Assembly (NCBI GenBank): GCA_021405325.1
Contig: QWII01000081.1
Span: 1 to 45,868 of the forward strand
Length of the DNA stretch: 45,868 bases
Direction of reading: 5' to 3'
Source of the DNA: Caldilinea sp. CFX5
Lineage (GTDB): Bacteria > Chloroflexota > Anaerolineae > Caldilineales > Caldilineaceae
Numbering within the stretch: position 1 is the stretch's first letter; each line of letters opens with the position of its first letter. A model generated the notes under the pieces. It was not told the DNA's origin and ran no database searches. It saw only the letters and a list, made by a program, of their open reading frames with translations. Position numbers and translations under genes: made by a program. Of the stretch, positions 1 to 6,772 are shown piece by piece.

Positions 1-341
1 CCCGCGCTGCTGACGATCTGGACCTCCAGCCCTTTCAGCGGTAGGCTTTCGCCCGGCCTGGCGACAATATGGCGGCCCGAAGCGCGAACGGCGGCGTAGG
101 CGCGAAACGGCTCCAGCACGCGCGGGTCGGGCTTCTCCGGAGGGAGGCCGCGATCGACGAAGGCTCCAATCGGAATCTGTGTCGAGAGCTCGGGCGCCCC
201 GCCGACGTGATCCCCATGGAAGTGCGAGATCACCAGGTAATCGATCTTGCTGACCCCGGCGTCCTTCGCGGCCGCCAGGATGCGGTTCACGTCCCGCCCC
301 TCGTTGCCCGCGTAGCCGGTGTCGAACAGCAGCGACTCGCC
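1..341 (-). CDS. Metallo-beta-lactamase-fold hydrolase, fragment (open at window edge)
   Basis: Read on the minus strand from about 341, the sequence encodes GESLLFDTGY, then IDYLVISHFHGDHVGG and PIGAFVDRG. HFHGDH is the zinc-binding HxHxDH signature of the metallo-beta-lactamase fold, and a GxSLLxDTG strand before it is usual for the family. Neither end is present: the 5' end is replaced at about 333-345 by a TPR gene in another frame, and the 3' end leaves the window. Codons are more GC-rich in the third position than in neighbouring genes. Seen: the motif and the frame break. Inferred: it came from another genome by misassembly or recombination. The substrate cannot be told. Confidence 0.7.
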
Positions 342-1032
342 CCAAATTTTGGATACAAAGTGCAACACGGCCTGAATTACCCTCGCCTTCCCATAACTTC
401 ATCGCCTGAGTAAACGCCGCGGTGGCGGCGGCCAGGTCATGTTGGTCAAAGGCGGCTTTACCGGCGACAAAGAGGCCGGGGGCCTGGGCGATGGCGTCGG
501 CAGGGAAGAGGGCGCCGGCTTCGGCCAGCAGGGCAGCGCACGCGTCATAGCGGCGCTCCAGGCGAGCAACCTCTGCGCGGCGCTGTAACGTTAACCCCAA
601 TAGCGCGTGATCGCTCTGGGTACGGGCTAGAGTCGCTGCTTCCGCCAACTGGGCTTCTGCTAGTGGCAACCGGCTTAGGCGTTCATTGAACAACCCCAGG
701 TCGGCCAACAGCGCTGCCATGGTCGTCTCATCCGCCCGCGCCACGCTGGCCGCCAGCCCCTGTTCCAGATAGGGCGCCCAGACGGCCCAAGCGCCGGCCA
801 GGTTGAAGCGCGGGGTCAAGCGGCGCAGCAACAGCCGCAGCAACGGCCAGCCCGCTGGCGTCGCAAAGGCATAGGTCAACACCGCCTCCACCCGCGCTCG
901 CAGCGTCGCCGACAGCGCCGGCCCCGTCTCCGCTTCCGCCCGCGTCAACACCACTTGTAACGTGCGTAGGATATTCTTGTGAAAAACATCGCCGTAGTCA
1001 TTTGGGTCACTGGCGATCCGATCGGTTGTCAT
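341..1032 (-). CDS. TPR-repeat protein, 3'-truncated
   Basis: An open minus-strand frame starts at the ATG at 1032-1030 (MTTDRIASDPNDYGDVF) and encodes about 230 helical, Ala/Leu-rich residues. The end resembles TPR units (AAFTQAMKLWEGEGNSGR, then VALCIQNLGRVA). The frame stays open to base 1, but downstream of about 341 it translates metallo-beta-lactamase DNA in the wrong register, so the authentic C-terminus is missing. It lies downstream of the STAND ATPase gene on the same strand, separated by an inverted repeat. TPR arrays are the usual sensor part of such ATPases, so it probably works with that protein. A purine-rich AAGGAA precedes the ATG. Confidence 0.65.
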
Positions 1033-1063
1033 AAAGCAAATTCCTTACTCAAGACAGGAGACA

Positions 1064-1181
1064 GGAGACACGAGGCAGGAGACACGAGACAGGAGACATA
1101 GATCGTCGATTTCTTCTGTCTTCTGACCTCTGTCTTCTATCTTTGTGTTTCCTTGCCTCGTGTCTCCTGCCTCGTGTCTCC
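1064..1181. repeat. Inverted repeat with 7-nt internal periodicity
   Basis: Arms 1064-1090 and 1155-1181 pair at 26 of 27 positions. Each arm is itself a tandem of 7-nt words (GGAGACA, CGAGGCA, GGAGACA, CGAGAC). Related words continue to the left from about 1051. It separates the STAND gene from the TPR gene. Confidence 0.85.
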
Positions 1182-1191
1182 TTGTCTTCTG

Positions 1192-2613
1192 TCACTTCCC
1201 CAACCACCTCACCACTTGCTCCAATAAAAAGGTTCGGGTCAGGTTATGGATCGCATAGCGCCGGTCGTTGAGGCCGCCGCGGGCGTCGACGAGGTTGAGG
1301 GTTACGAGTTGGTTGAGCGCGGTGCGCAGGTCGTCCAGATCCAGGTCGCCCACTTCAGCCAGGTAGCCCAGGTCGTCGCCATCGGGGCCGGCAAAGGGCA
1401 TCACCAGCAGCGCTTTGCGTTCCAAGGGATCGAGTTTAGCCCACGCTTTCTGGTAGATGTAGGTGTAGAGGTTGGTGGCCGGCTGGCTGCGCGCCTGGCG
1501 CAGGTCATAGAGAATCGATTGCAGGCCGTAGATATGGGTCTGCCCGACCACCAGGCGCAGGGCGAGCGGGTTGCCCCCCACAGTCTCGACAATGGGCAGC
1601 AATTCGGCGTCGCTGCTCATCGCCAGCACCGGCAGCCCGCGCAGCGCCGCCTCGTGGCGGATCAATTGCAGGGCATGGCATGAGCTTAATTCAGCCACCT
1701 TGTCATGGTAAAGATTGGCGATGCCAAAGAGATTCTCGCGTGCCGTGACAATGAATTTGCTCGGGTTTGCCAGCTTCTGTAAGGTGGGGAGCAGCGTTTC
1801 AATATCGATCACAGTTTCGAGGTTGTCGATCACAATAATATGGGGCAGATCCTTAAGCCGAGAGCGCAACGCCTGTTCGTAGCGCTCCGGCGCGGCGTTG
1901 GGGATCAACTGGTGGGCCAGCGCTGCCATCATCTGCTCGGCGTTCATAACCGGTTGCGGATTGCGTTCCAGCTTGCCCATAAGGCTGAGTTGCTCGCGCT
2001 GGGCGCTGATCCAGCCGATGTCGTCGACCTGGCCGGCGGCGATCAGCCGGTGAAGCAGCGCCTTGGCCAGCGTCGTCTTGCCAATACCGCCGATGCCTTC
2101 GAGGGCGATGATCCAGGGCGGGCCGTCGGTGGTTACCAGCGCTTGCAGCCGGGCCAGCGGCGCCGCCAGCCCAATCGGTTCGTTGATTAGTTCGCCACCC
2201 AATCGTTCAATCATGGTCTCCCGTTGGTGGAGCGCGGCTTGGGCGTCATGGGCGATGATCGTTTCGGTCAGCAGGGTAGTGGCCTGTCGTTGCAACACAT
2301 AGAGATGACTTTCGGAGACATTCATTCGGTTGGCAATCTGTTGGACGGTGTCGCCATCGAGGTGGCGCGCTTGTAAGAAGTTGGCTTCCGGTTCATATTT
2401 TTCCTGTAAGAGGCGCAAGCCGTCGAGTAGAAATTGATTGACGGCTAGTTTGCTGTTGCCGCCATTGCGTCGCAACAAGCGACGAAAAAGATAGAATTGG
2501 TTGAATGCTTCATGACCCTTCCCCAGGCGCTTCCAATCCTTGAGCGCCTGGTGGATGATTTCGTCAATGGATGGCGGGGATTCAGGGGATAGTGGCGAGA
2601 GTGAACTTTCCAT
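1192..2613 (-). CDS. STAND-type NTPase (NB-ARC-like) with N-terminal helix-turn-helix-like region
   Basis: 473 residues. Residues 85-115 (DTVQQIANRMNVSESHLYVL) look like a sigma-region-4-like helix-turn-helix. The NTPase core follows: P-loop GIGGIGKTT at 173-181, Walker B IIVID at 259-263, sensor-type FIVTARE at 287-293 and the STAND motif GGNPLAL at 346-352. A winged-helix-like segment covers about 390-465. STAND ATPases are ligand-gated signalling switches that usually carry a repeat sensor at the C-terminus. Here the protein stops after the winged helix and a TPR protein is encoded next downstream, so sensor and switch appear to be separate polypeptides. Partner and DNA target are unknown. 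The start ATG at 2613 is supported by AAGGAGAG just upstream (minus strand). Confidence 0.8.
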   Translation of the reverse strand: MESSLSPLSPESPPSIDEIIHQALKDWKRLGKGHEAFNQFYLFRRLLRRNGGNSKLAVNQFLLDGLRLLQEKYEPEANFLQARHLDGDTVQQIANRMNVSESHLYVLQRQATTLLTETIIAHDAQAALHQRETMIERLGGELINEPIGLAAPLARLQALVTTDGPPWIIALEGIGGIGKTTLAKALLHRLIAAGQVDDIGWISAQREQLSLMGKLERNPQPVMNAEQMMAALAHQLIPNAAPERYEQALRSRLKDLPHIIVIDNLETVIDIETLLPTLQKLANPSKFIVTARENLFGIANLYHDKVAELSSCHALQLIRHEAALRGLPVLAMSSDAELLPIVETVGGNPLALRLVVGQTHIYGLQSILYDLRQARSQPATNLYTYIYQKAWAKLDPLERKALLVMPFAGPDGDDLGYLAEVGDLDLDDLRTALNQLVTLNLVDARGGLNDRRYAIHNLTRTFLLEQVVRWLGK

Positions 2614-2658
2614 TGGCTGAACTCTCCTTGGCTTACTACGATAACCTTACGTTATTTG

Positions 2659-2688
2659 TTGACGGGTTAAGGCTAATGTGTGTATAAT
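2659..2688 (+). promoter_or_regulatory. Near-consensus promoter (TTGACG-18-TATAAT)
   Basis: TTGACG at 2659-2664 and TATAAT at 2683-2688 are separated by 18 bp on the plus strand. It points toward the DJ-1-like gene and would give a leader of about 250 nt that includes the 2756-2822 inverted repeat. The -10 sits in GTGTATAAT, also seen at 2895-2903 and on the minus strand near 37088. Confidence 0.55.
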
Positions 2689-2755
2689 GGCGTAGAATAA
2701 CATAATTTTTCGCCAATTCCAATTGTCTGAAAACTTTGTTTTTTGTCCTTTTTTA

Positions 2756-2822
2756 TTGGATAGTGGGTATGGGGTAGTGGGTATGAGTGATTGATAAGGA
2801 ATATCCAATACCCAATATCCAA
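2756..2822. repeat. Inverted repeat in the STAND / DJ-1-like divergent gap
   Basis: Arms 2756-2770 (TTGGATAGTGGGTAT) and 2808-2822 match at 14 of 15 positions. A second GTAGTGGGTAT copy follows the left arm at 2774-2784. Any reading frame extended upstream of 2949 would translate this repeat, which argues for the later start. The rest of 2614-2948 holds the two promoters and AT-rich DNA, with no gene seen. Confidence 0.75.
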
Positions 2823-2897
2823 CGAAAAATGGCAATTTGGAGCTTTTTTGGAGCTTTTCTAGAGGTTTTCTATAGATCAAAAACGCCCAACCGGGTG

Positions 2898-2903
2898 TAT
2901 AAT
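2898..2903 (+). promoter_or_regulatory. -10 element of the DJ-1-like gene
   Basis: TATAAT at 2898-2903 within GTGTATAATCGG. Transcription would start near 2910, only about 40 nt before the chosen ATG at 2949. No good -35 is visible. Confidence 0.45.
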
Positions 2904-2948
2904 CGGCTCATGCTGAACGTTAGCGAAGACCAGGAAGGGAATCGTTCG

Positions 2949-3479
2949 ATGAGCCTTCATGTCATACCAAAGAAGCACAAGCTCTTAAAAGCGACCCCCA
3001 AAGCGCAATCCTGTGTCCTGGTATTATGGGGTGAATATTTTGACGAGATAGCGGCTGCTACGTTTATTGCCACCTTACGTCAGGCTGGTCTTTGCGTACG
3101 AGTGGTGGGGGTGCATGGCTTACTAGCTGCCGGGCGCAATGGTCTGGTCCTTCATGCCGATCTGACCCTAAGCGAGGTAAAGGCGCTGCTTCCTAATGTC
3201 TTTTGCGTGATCCTGCCTTGTGGTCGGGCGGCGGTCAAGCGGTTGGAAAATGACCCGCGCATTCACGAACTCTTCGCCGCGATCGCGCACAATGATGCCA
3301 AGGTGGTAGTCTATGACGAAGGAGTGCGGCGTCAAACGCTCATCCGCTGCCATGCCATTCCAAATCAAGCTATTGTCGCATACCCCCATGATGCTAACTT
3401 AACAGCTTTTGCCCAAGAGATGGGTAGAACGCTTGCCCGCAACATTGCTGATCACCCTGAACGCATCTTTCCTTTGTAG
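2949..3479 (+). CDS. DJ-1/PfpI-like protein lacking an evident nucleophile
   Basis: About 176 residues from the ATG at 2949, preceded by AGGAAGGGAA at 2931-2940. An in-frame codon at 2787 would give 230 residues but runs through the inverted repeat and upstream of the -10. The core follows the DJ-1/PfpI plan: strand CVLVLWGEYFDE, helix, strand GLCVRVVGVHG, then LPNVFCVILPCG and helix AAVKRLENDPRIHELFAAI. Where the family has its nucleophile elbow (AxCHG), this protein reads VVVYDEGV, so the catalytic Cys appears absent. Known: the superfamily includes proteases, glyoxalases and chaperones. Inferred: non-enzymatic or regulatory. The gene stands alone, divergent from the STAND gene. Confidence 0.55.
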   Translation: MSLHVIPKKHKLLKATPKAQSCVLVLWGEYFDEIAAATFIATLRQAGLCVRVVGVHGLLAAGRNGLVLHADLTLSEVKALLPNVFCVILPCGRAAVKRLENDPRIHELFAAIAHNDAKVVVYDEGVRRQTLIRCHAIPNQAIVAYPHDANLTAFAQEMGRTLARNIADHPERIFPL

Positions 3480-3731
3480 CCTGTTGGTTCCCCATCCCCG
3501 CCCATCGACTTTGTTCCTCCACCGTCACAGGTGAATCCCGCGTCACCTGTGCGTTCCCCCTGCTGCTTAAGTTTCCTGCTGTGCTGTTCGCTTCGTCATC
3601 AAACACTGTTTTTGTCATCAAATACTGTTTATTTGACAAGACTTCGCCCGTCAACTAGGCAGAATGACGGCCTTACGCTACAATAAGCGTATCGGTTCAA
3701 ACAGATGACATGCAAACAAGCACAGGATCTT

Positions 3732-4430
3732 ATGCGATTAGGTATTTTGAACGCCAATACGCCGGCGGAGGAAGCACTCTTTCAAATGCCGGAGCTGAAC
3801 AACTTCCGCACCTTCTTTGCCCAGGTTCCCCACAACCTCACCTTCGTCGAATATCGGATTACCGAAGGCGACTTTCCCTCGACCGTCACCGCCTGTGACG
3901 CCTATCTGGTCACCGGCAGCCCGCAAGGGGTCTATGACCCGGCACCGTGGATCGGCACACTGGCCGACTTTCTCCGGCAAAGTTACGCCGCCGGGCGGAA
4001 GTTGGTGGGCATCTGCTTTGGGCATCAGATCATGGCCCATGCGCTGGGCGGTCATGCCGAGAAGGCGGCGGGCTGGGGCATGGGCTTGCGCCGCTTTACC
4101 ATTGATGCCACGCCGGCTTGGATGACCACAGCGCCGACGCACGGACAACTCTACTTCTGTCATCAAGATCAGGTGGTGCGCCTACCGGTGGGCGCCCAAC
4201 GGCTGGCCGGCGACGCCTTCTGCCCCAACGCGATCTTTGTCATCGGCAACCAGGTCTTGGGCATTCAGGGCCACCCCGAATTTTCCACTGCCTTTATGGC
4301 GACGTTGATCGAGGTGCTGGGCGAACAAGCGGGGGCAACGGTGGCTGCACAGGCCGCCGCTTCGCTCCATGAGGGCGCACCGGATGGGGCGCTGGTCGCG
4401 CAGTGGGTAGTGAATTTTTTACAGCAATAA
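3732..4430 (+). CDS. Class I glutamine amidotransferase-like protein
   Basis: 232 residues from the ATG at 3732 (MRLGILNANTP), the usual family N-terminus, with AGGA at 3724-3727; an upstream ATG at 3705 would add nine residues. The GATase1 triad is visible: nucleophile Cys95 in GICFGHQ, and His181 with Glu183 in GHPEF. It is a stand-alone GMP-synthase-type amidotransferase of the kind often annotated as gamma-glutamyl hydrolase-like. No synthetase domain or partner is encoded nearby, so the acceptor is unknown. The last codons and the stop lie inside the left arm of the hairpin at 4421-4479. Confidence 0.85.
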   Translation: MRLGILNANTPAEEALFQMPELNNFRTFFAQVPHNLTFVEYRITEGDFPSTVTACDAYLVTGSPQGVYDPAPWIGTLADFLRQSYAAGRKLVGICFGHQIMAHALGGHAEKAAGWGMGLRRFTIDATPAWMTTAPTHGQLYFCHQDQVVRLPVGAQRLAGDAFCPNAIFVIGNQVLGIQGHPEFSTAFMATLIEVLGEQAGATVAAQAAASLHEGAPDGALVAQWVVNFLQQ

Positions 4431-4479
4431 GCGACAAACCCGGTTTCTGACAGAAACCGGGTTTGTCGCTTACTGCTGT
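4421..4479. terminator. 29-bp hairpin with 1-nt loop spanning a stop codon
   Basis: Arms 4421-4449 and 4451-4479 match at 28 of 29 positions with a single base between them. The amidotransferase stop codon (4428-4430) is in the left arm. No long T-run follows, so it is terminator-like in position only. Confidence 0.8.
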
Positions 4480-4489
4480 TCCCTAGAAG

Positions 4490-5701
4490 GTGGTTGTTTT
4501 GACAAAGCGCTTGTTGATAGCCGTTGGGGTGGGAGTGGCGGCGTTGGCGATCTATTGGGGGACGCCCCGCTATTTTGACCGGACGACGACGCCCGATGTG
4601 GCCTATTTTAATCAGTTGGCGGAAGCCTTTTTACAGGGGCGGCTCTACCTGGCTGAACCGGCCAGCACCCATGATTTGACTTTACATGCGGGGCGTTGGT
4701 ATGTCCCCTTTCCGCCCTTGCCGGCGCTCTTGATGTTGCCCTGGGTAGCGGTGATGGGGGCGGCGTCGCTCAATACGGTCTTCTTTGCGGCGCTCTTTGG
4801 CGCGCTCAATGTGACACTGATTTTTCTGCTGCTTAGGGGGCTGGCGCGGCGCCAGTGGACGCACCTAGGGTTGACCGACAATCTCTGGCTCACCCTGCTC
4901 TTTGGGCTGGGTAGCGTCCACTGGTATATGGCAACGATTGGCTCGGTCTGGTTTGTCGCGCAAATTTGCACGGTGACCTTTGTGGCGCTGGCGCTCTGGC
5001 TGGCGGTGGAAGGGCGAGCGCCCTGGCTGGTGGGACTGGCGTTGGCATTGGCGATGTTGGCGCGCCCCAATGTGCTGCTCACCTGGCCGCTGCTGCTGGG
5101 CATGGCCGCCACCCATTTGACAACGGCGGGGCGACCACTCAAGTGGCCGTTGTTGATGCGATGGGCGCTGCTTTCGGCGCTGCCGCTGGCCGTGGCGCTG
5201 GGTGCGTTGCTGCTCTATAATCAGGCGCGCTTTGGCAGCCCCCTCGACTTTGGCTATTTGACCGAAAATGTGGCCGAGAAGCTGGCGCCCGATCTGCGCC
5301 GCTATGGGCAATTCAACCTGCATTATCTCCCCAAAAATTTCTGGGCCATGTGGCTGGCCGGCCCGCAATGGGATGAGGAGCTACGCTTCTGGCGCCCCGA
5401 CCCCGAAGGTATGAGTCTGCTCTTGACTACGCCGGCGCTGATCTACCTGGCCCGCGCTCGGCGACGCTCTTGGCTGGTCAGCGGTGGCTGGTCAGCCTTT
5501 TGTCTCTTGTTAGCACCCCTGTTACTTTATTATAATACTGGCTGGTGGCAATTTGGCTACCGGTTTAGCCTCGACTTTATGGCGCCGGTGATGGTGTTGC
5601 TGGCGCTGGCCGTGCACAAACGAGTCACCGGCGCGATGCGGCTGCTCATTCTGGCCGGTGTGCTCGTCAACTTGTATGGCGTGGTTTGGTGGCATTCGTG
5701 A
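4490..5701 (+). CDS. Multi-spanning membrane protein, GT-C glycosyltransferase-like
   Basis: 403 residues, mostly hydrophobic, with about nine to ten predicted membrane helices starting at residues 6-24. After the first helix comes a loop with DRTTTPDVAYFNQLAEAFLQ then GRLYL. This recalls the acidic first extracytoplasmic loop and ALLxGRLYL pattern of GT39/GT-C enzymes, which move sugars from polyprenyl phosphates. A large soluble loop lies around residues 250-310. The gene follows the amidotransferase by 59 bp across the hairpin. Seen: the topology and the loop. Inferred: the transferase role; no close family was recognised. Confidence 0.55.
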   Translation: MVVLTKRLLIAVGVGVAALAIYWGTPRYFDRTTTPDVAYFNQLAEAFLQGRLYLAEPASTHDLTLHAGRWYVPFPPLPALLMLPWVAVMGAASLNTVFFAALFGALNVTLIFLLLRGLARRQWTHLGLTDNLWLTLLFGLGSVHWYMATIGSVWFVAQICTVTFVALALWLAVEGRAPWLVGLALALAMLARPNVLLTWPLLLGMAATHLTTAGRPLKWPLLMRWALLSALPLAVALGALLLYNQARFGSPLDFGYLTENVAEKLAPDLRRYGQFNLHYLPKNFWAMWLAGPQWDEELRFWRPDPEGMSLLLTTPALIYLARARRRSWLVSGGWSAFCLLLAPLLLYYNTGWWQFGYRFSLDFMAPVMVLLALAVHKRVTGAMRLLILAGVLVNLYGVVWWHS

Positions 5702-5707
5702 GAGAAA

Positions 5708-5762
5708 TTGGGTGATTTGGTGATTGGTTTGTTGCTATCGCGTCAATCACCAAATCACCCAA
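5708..5762. repeat. Perfect 19-bp inverted repeat
   Basis: Arms 5708-5726 (TTGGGTGATTTGGTGATTG) and 5744-5762, perfect, 17-nt loop. Each arm holds two GGTGATT words spaced eight bases apart. It sits in the 90-bp gap between the membrane protein and the oxidoreductase. Confidence 0.9.
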
Positions 5763-5791
5763 TCACCTGATTGTTTTAGGAGGGTACGGAC

Positions 5792-6691
5792 ATGTTAAAA
5801 ATTGGTATTCTCGGCAGTGATAACAGCCATGCCGAGCGCTTTTCCGAGTTGCTCAACCTGCCTGAACATCCCAATTTTCTGGCCGATGCCGATGCACAGG
5901 TGGTGGCAATCTGGGGGCAGGAGCCGAACCGCACGCAACAGGTGGCGCAGCAGAACCGGATCGCTACGATTGTCGATGACCCTGTAGCCATGTTTGATCT
6001 GGTCGATGCGATCATTTGTGTGACGCGTCATGGCGGGTTACACCTGGATCTGGTGCGCCCTTATGTGCAGGCGCGCGTCCCCACCTTTGTGGACAAGCCG
6101 CTGGCGATTGATCCCGATGATGCACGCACGATGGTTGCGCTGGCGGCACAAAATCGCACCCCTTTTACCTCTTTCTCCACCGTCCGCTTTAGCGCTGATA
6201 CGCAACGCTTTTGGCAACAGGCGCGGGAACTGGGCGGCGGGCGCGTCGGCAGCTATAGCGGCCCCGCCACCCGGCGCAACCCTTATGGCGGCGTTCTCTT
6301 TTATGCCATTCACAGCATCGAAATGATGTTGATGACACAGGGCGTGGGCGTCCAGTGGGTGCAGGCGCTGGAAGGGCCGGCGGTCGATGCCGCGGGCAAT
6401 GGTGCAATGGTGGCGACCTGCGCCTGGAAAGATGGCACAATGGCGACCATTGAGTTGACCGTCGATGCCGCCTACGCCTTCCGCGCGACCGCCCTGGGAC
6501 GCAACGGCGTCCACTCCGCTACCCTCAATATTGCCGATTGTTACCGCCAGGGCATGAAGCAGATCCTCACCGTTCTGCGCGGCGGTCCCAGTCCCGTATC
6601 ACCCGCCGAAATGATCGAAGCCATCCAGATCGGCGCCGCTATCGAGTTAAGCTTACAGGAGGAGCGGCGGGTGTTTTTGCATGAGGTGTAG
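5792..6691 (+). CDS. Gfo/Idh/MocA-family NAD(P)-dependent oxidoreductase
   Basis: 299 residues, with AGGAGGG at 5778-5784 fixing the ATG. The N-terminal Rossmann strand reads MLKIGILGSDNSHAERF. FVDKPLAID at about residue 98 is the family EKP-like motif, with Asp in place of Glu and the catalytic Lys retained. The C-terminal half is the alpha/beta substrate domain. At 299 residues it is shorter than the typical 330-400. Family members oxidise or reduce hydroxyls of sugars and inositols; the substrate is unknown. It is the last plus-strand gene before the convergent BTAD regulator. Confidence 0.8.
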   Translation: MLKIGILGSDNSHAERFSELLNLPEHPNFLADADAQVVAIWGQEPNRTQQVAQQNRIATIVDDPVAMFDLVDAIICVTRHGGLHLDLVRPYVQARVPTFVDKPLAIDPDDARTMVALAAQNRTPFTSFSTVRFSADTQRFWQQARELGGGRVGSYSGPATRRNPYGGVLFYAIHSIEMMLMTQGVGVQWVQALEGPAVDAAGNGAMVATCAWKDGTMATIELTVDAAYAFRATALGRNGVHSATLNIADCYRQGMKQILTVLRGGPSPVSPAEMIEAIQIGAAIELSLQEERRVFLHEV

Positions 6692-6692
6692 A

Positions 6693-6761
6693 GGTAGACA
6701 GGTAGACAGGTAAACAGGTACATAGGACGTATCTACCTGTTTACCTGTCTACCTGTTTACC
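6693..6761. terminator. 28-bp inverted repeat between convergent genes
   Basis: Arms 6693-6720 and 6734-6761 are near-perfect and made of 8-nt words (GGTAGACA, GGTAAACA). Related words run on to 6777, so the repeat tract contains the stop codon (6773-6775) of the convergent BTAD gene. The position suits a bidirectional terminator, though no T-run is present. The same words recur at 38748-38809. Confidence 0.85.
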
Positions 6762-6772
6762 TATCTACCTGT

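Noticed and set aside
2787..2948. Longer N-terminus for the DJ-1-like protein
   Set aside because: The extension translates an inverted repeat and lies upstream of a TATAAT box, while 2949 has a good ribosome site.
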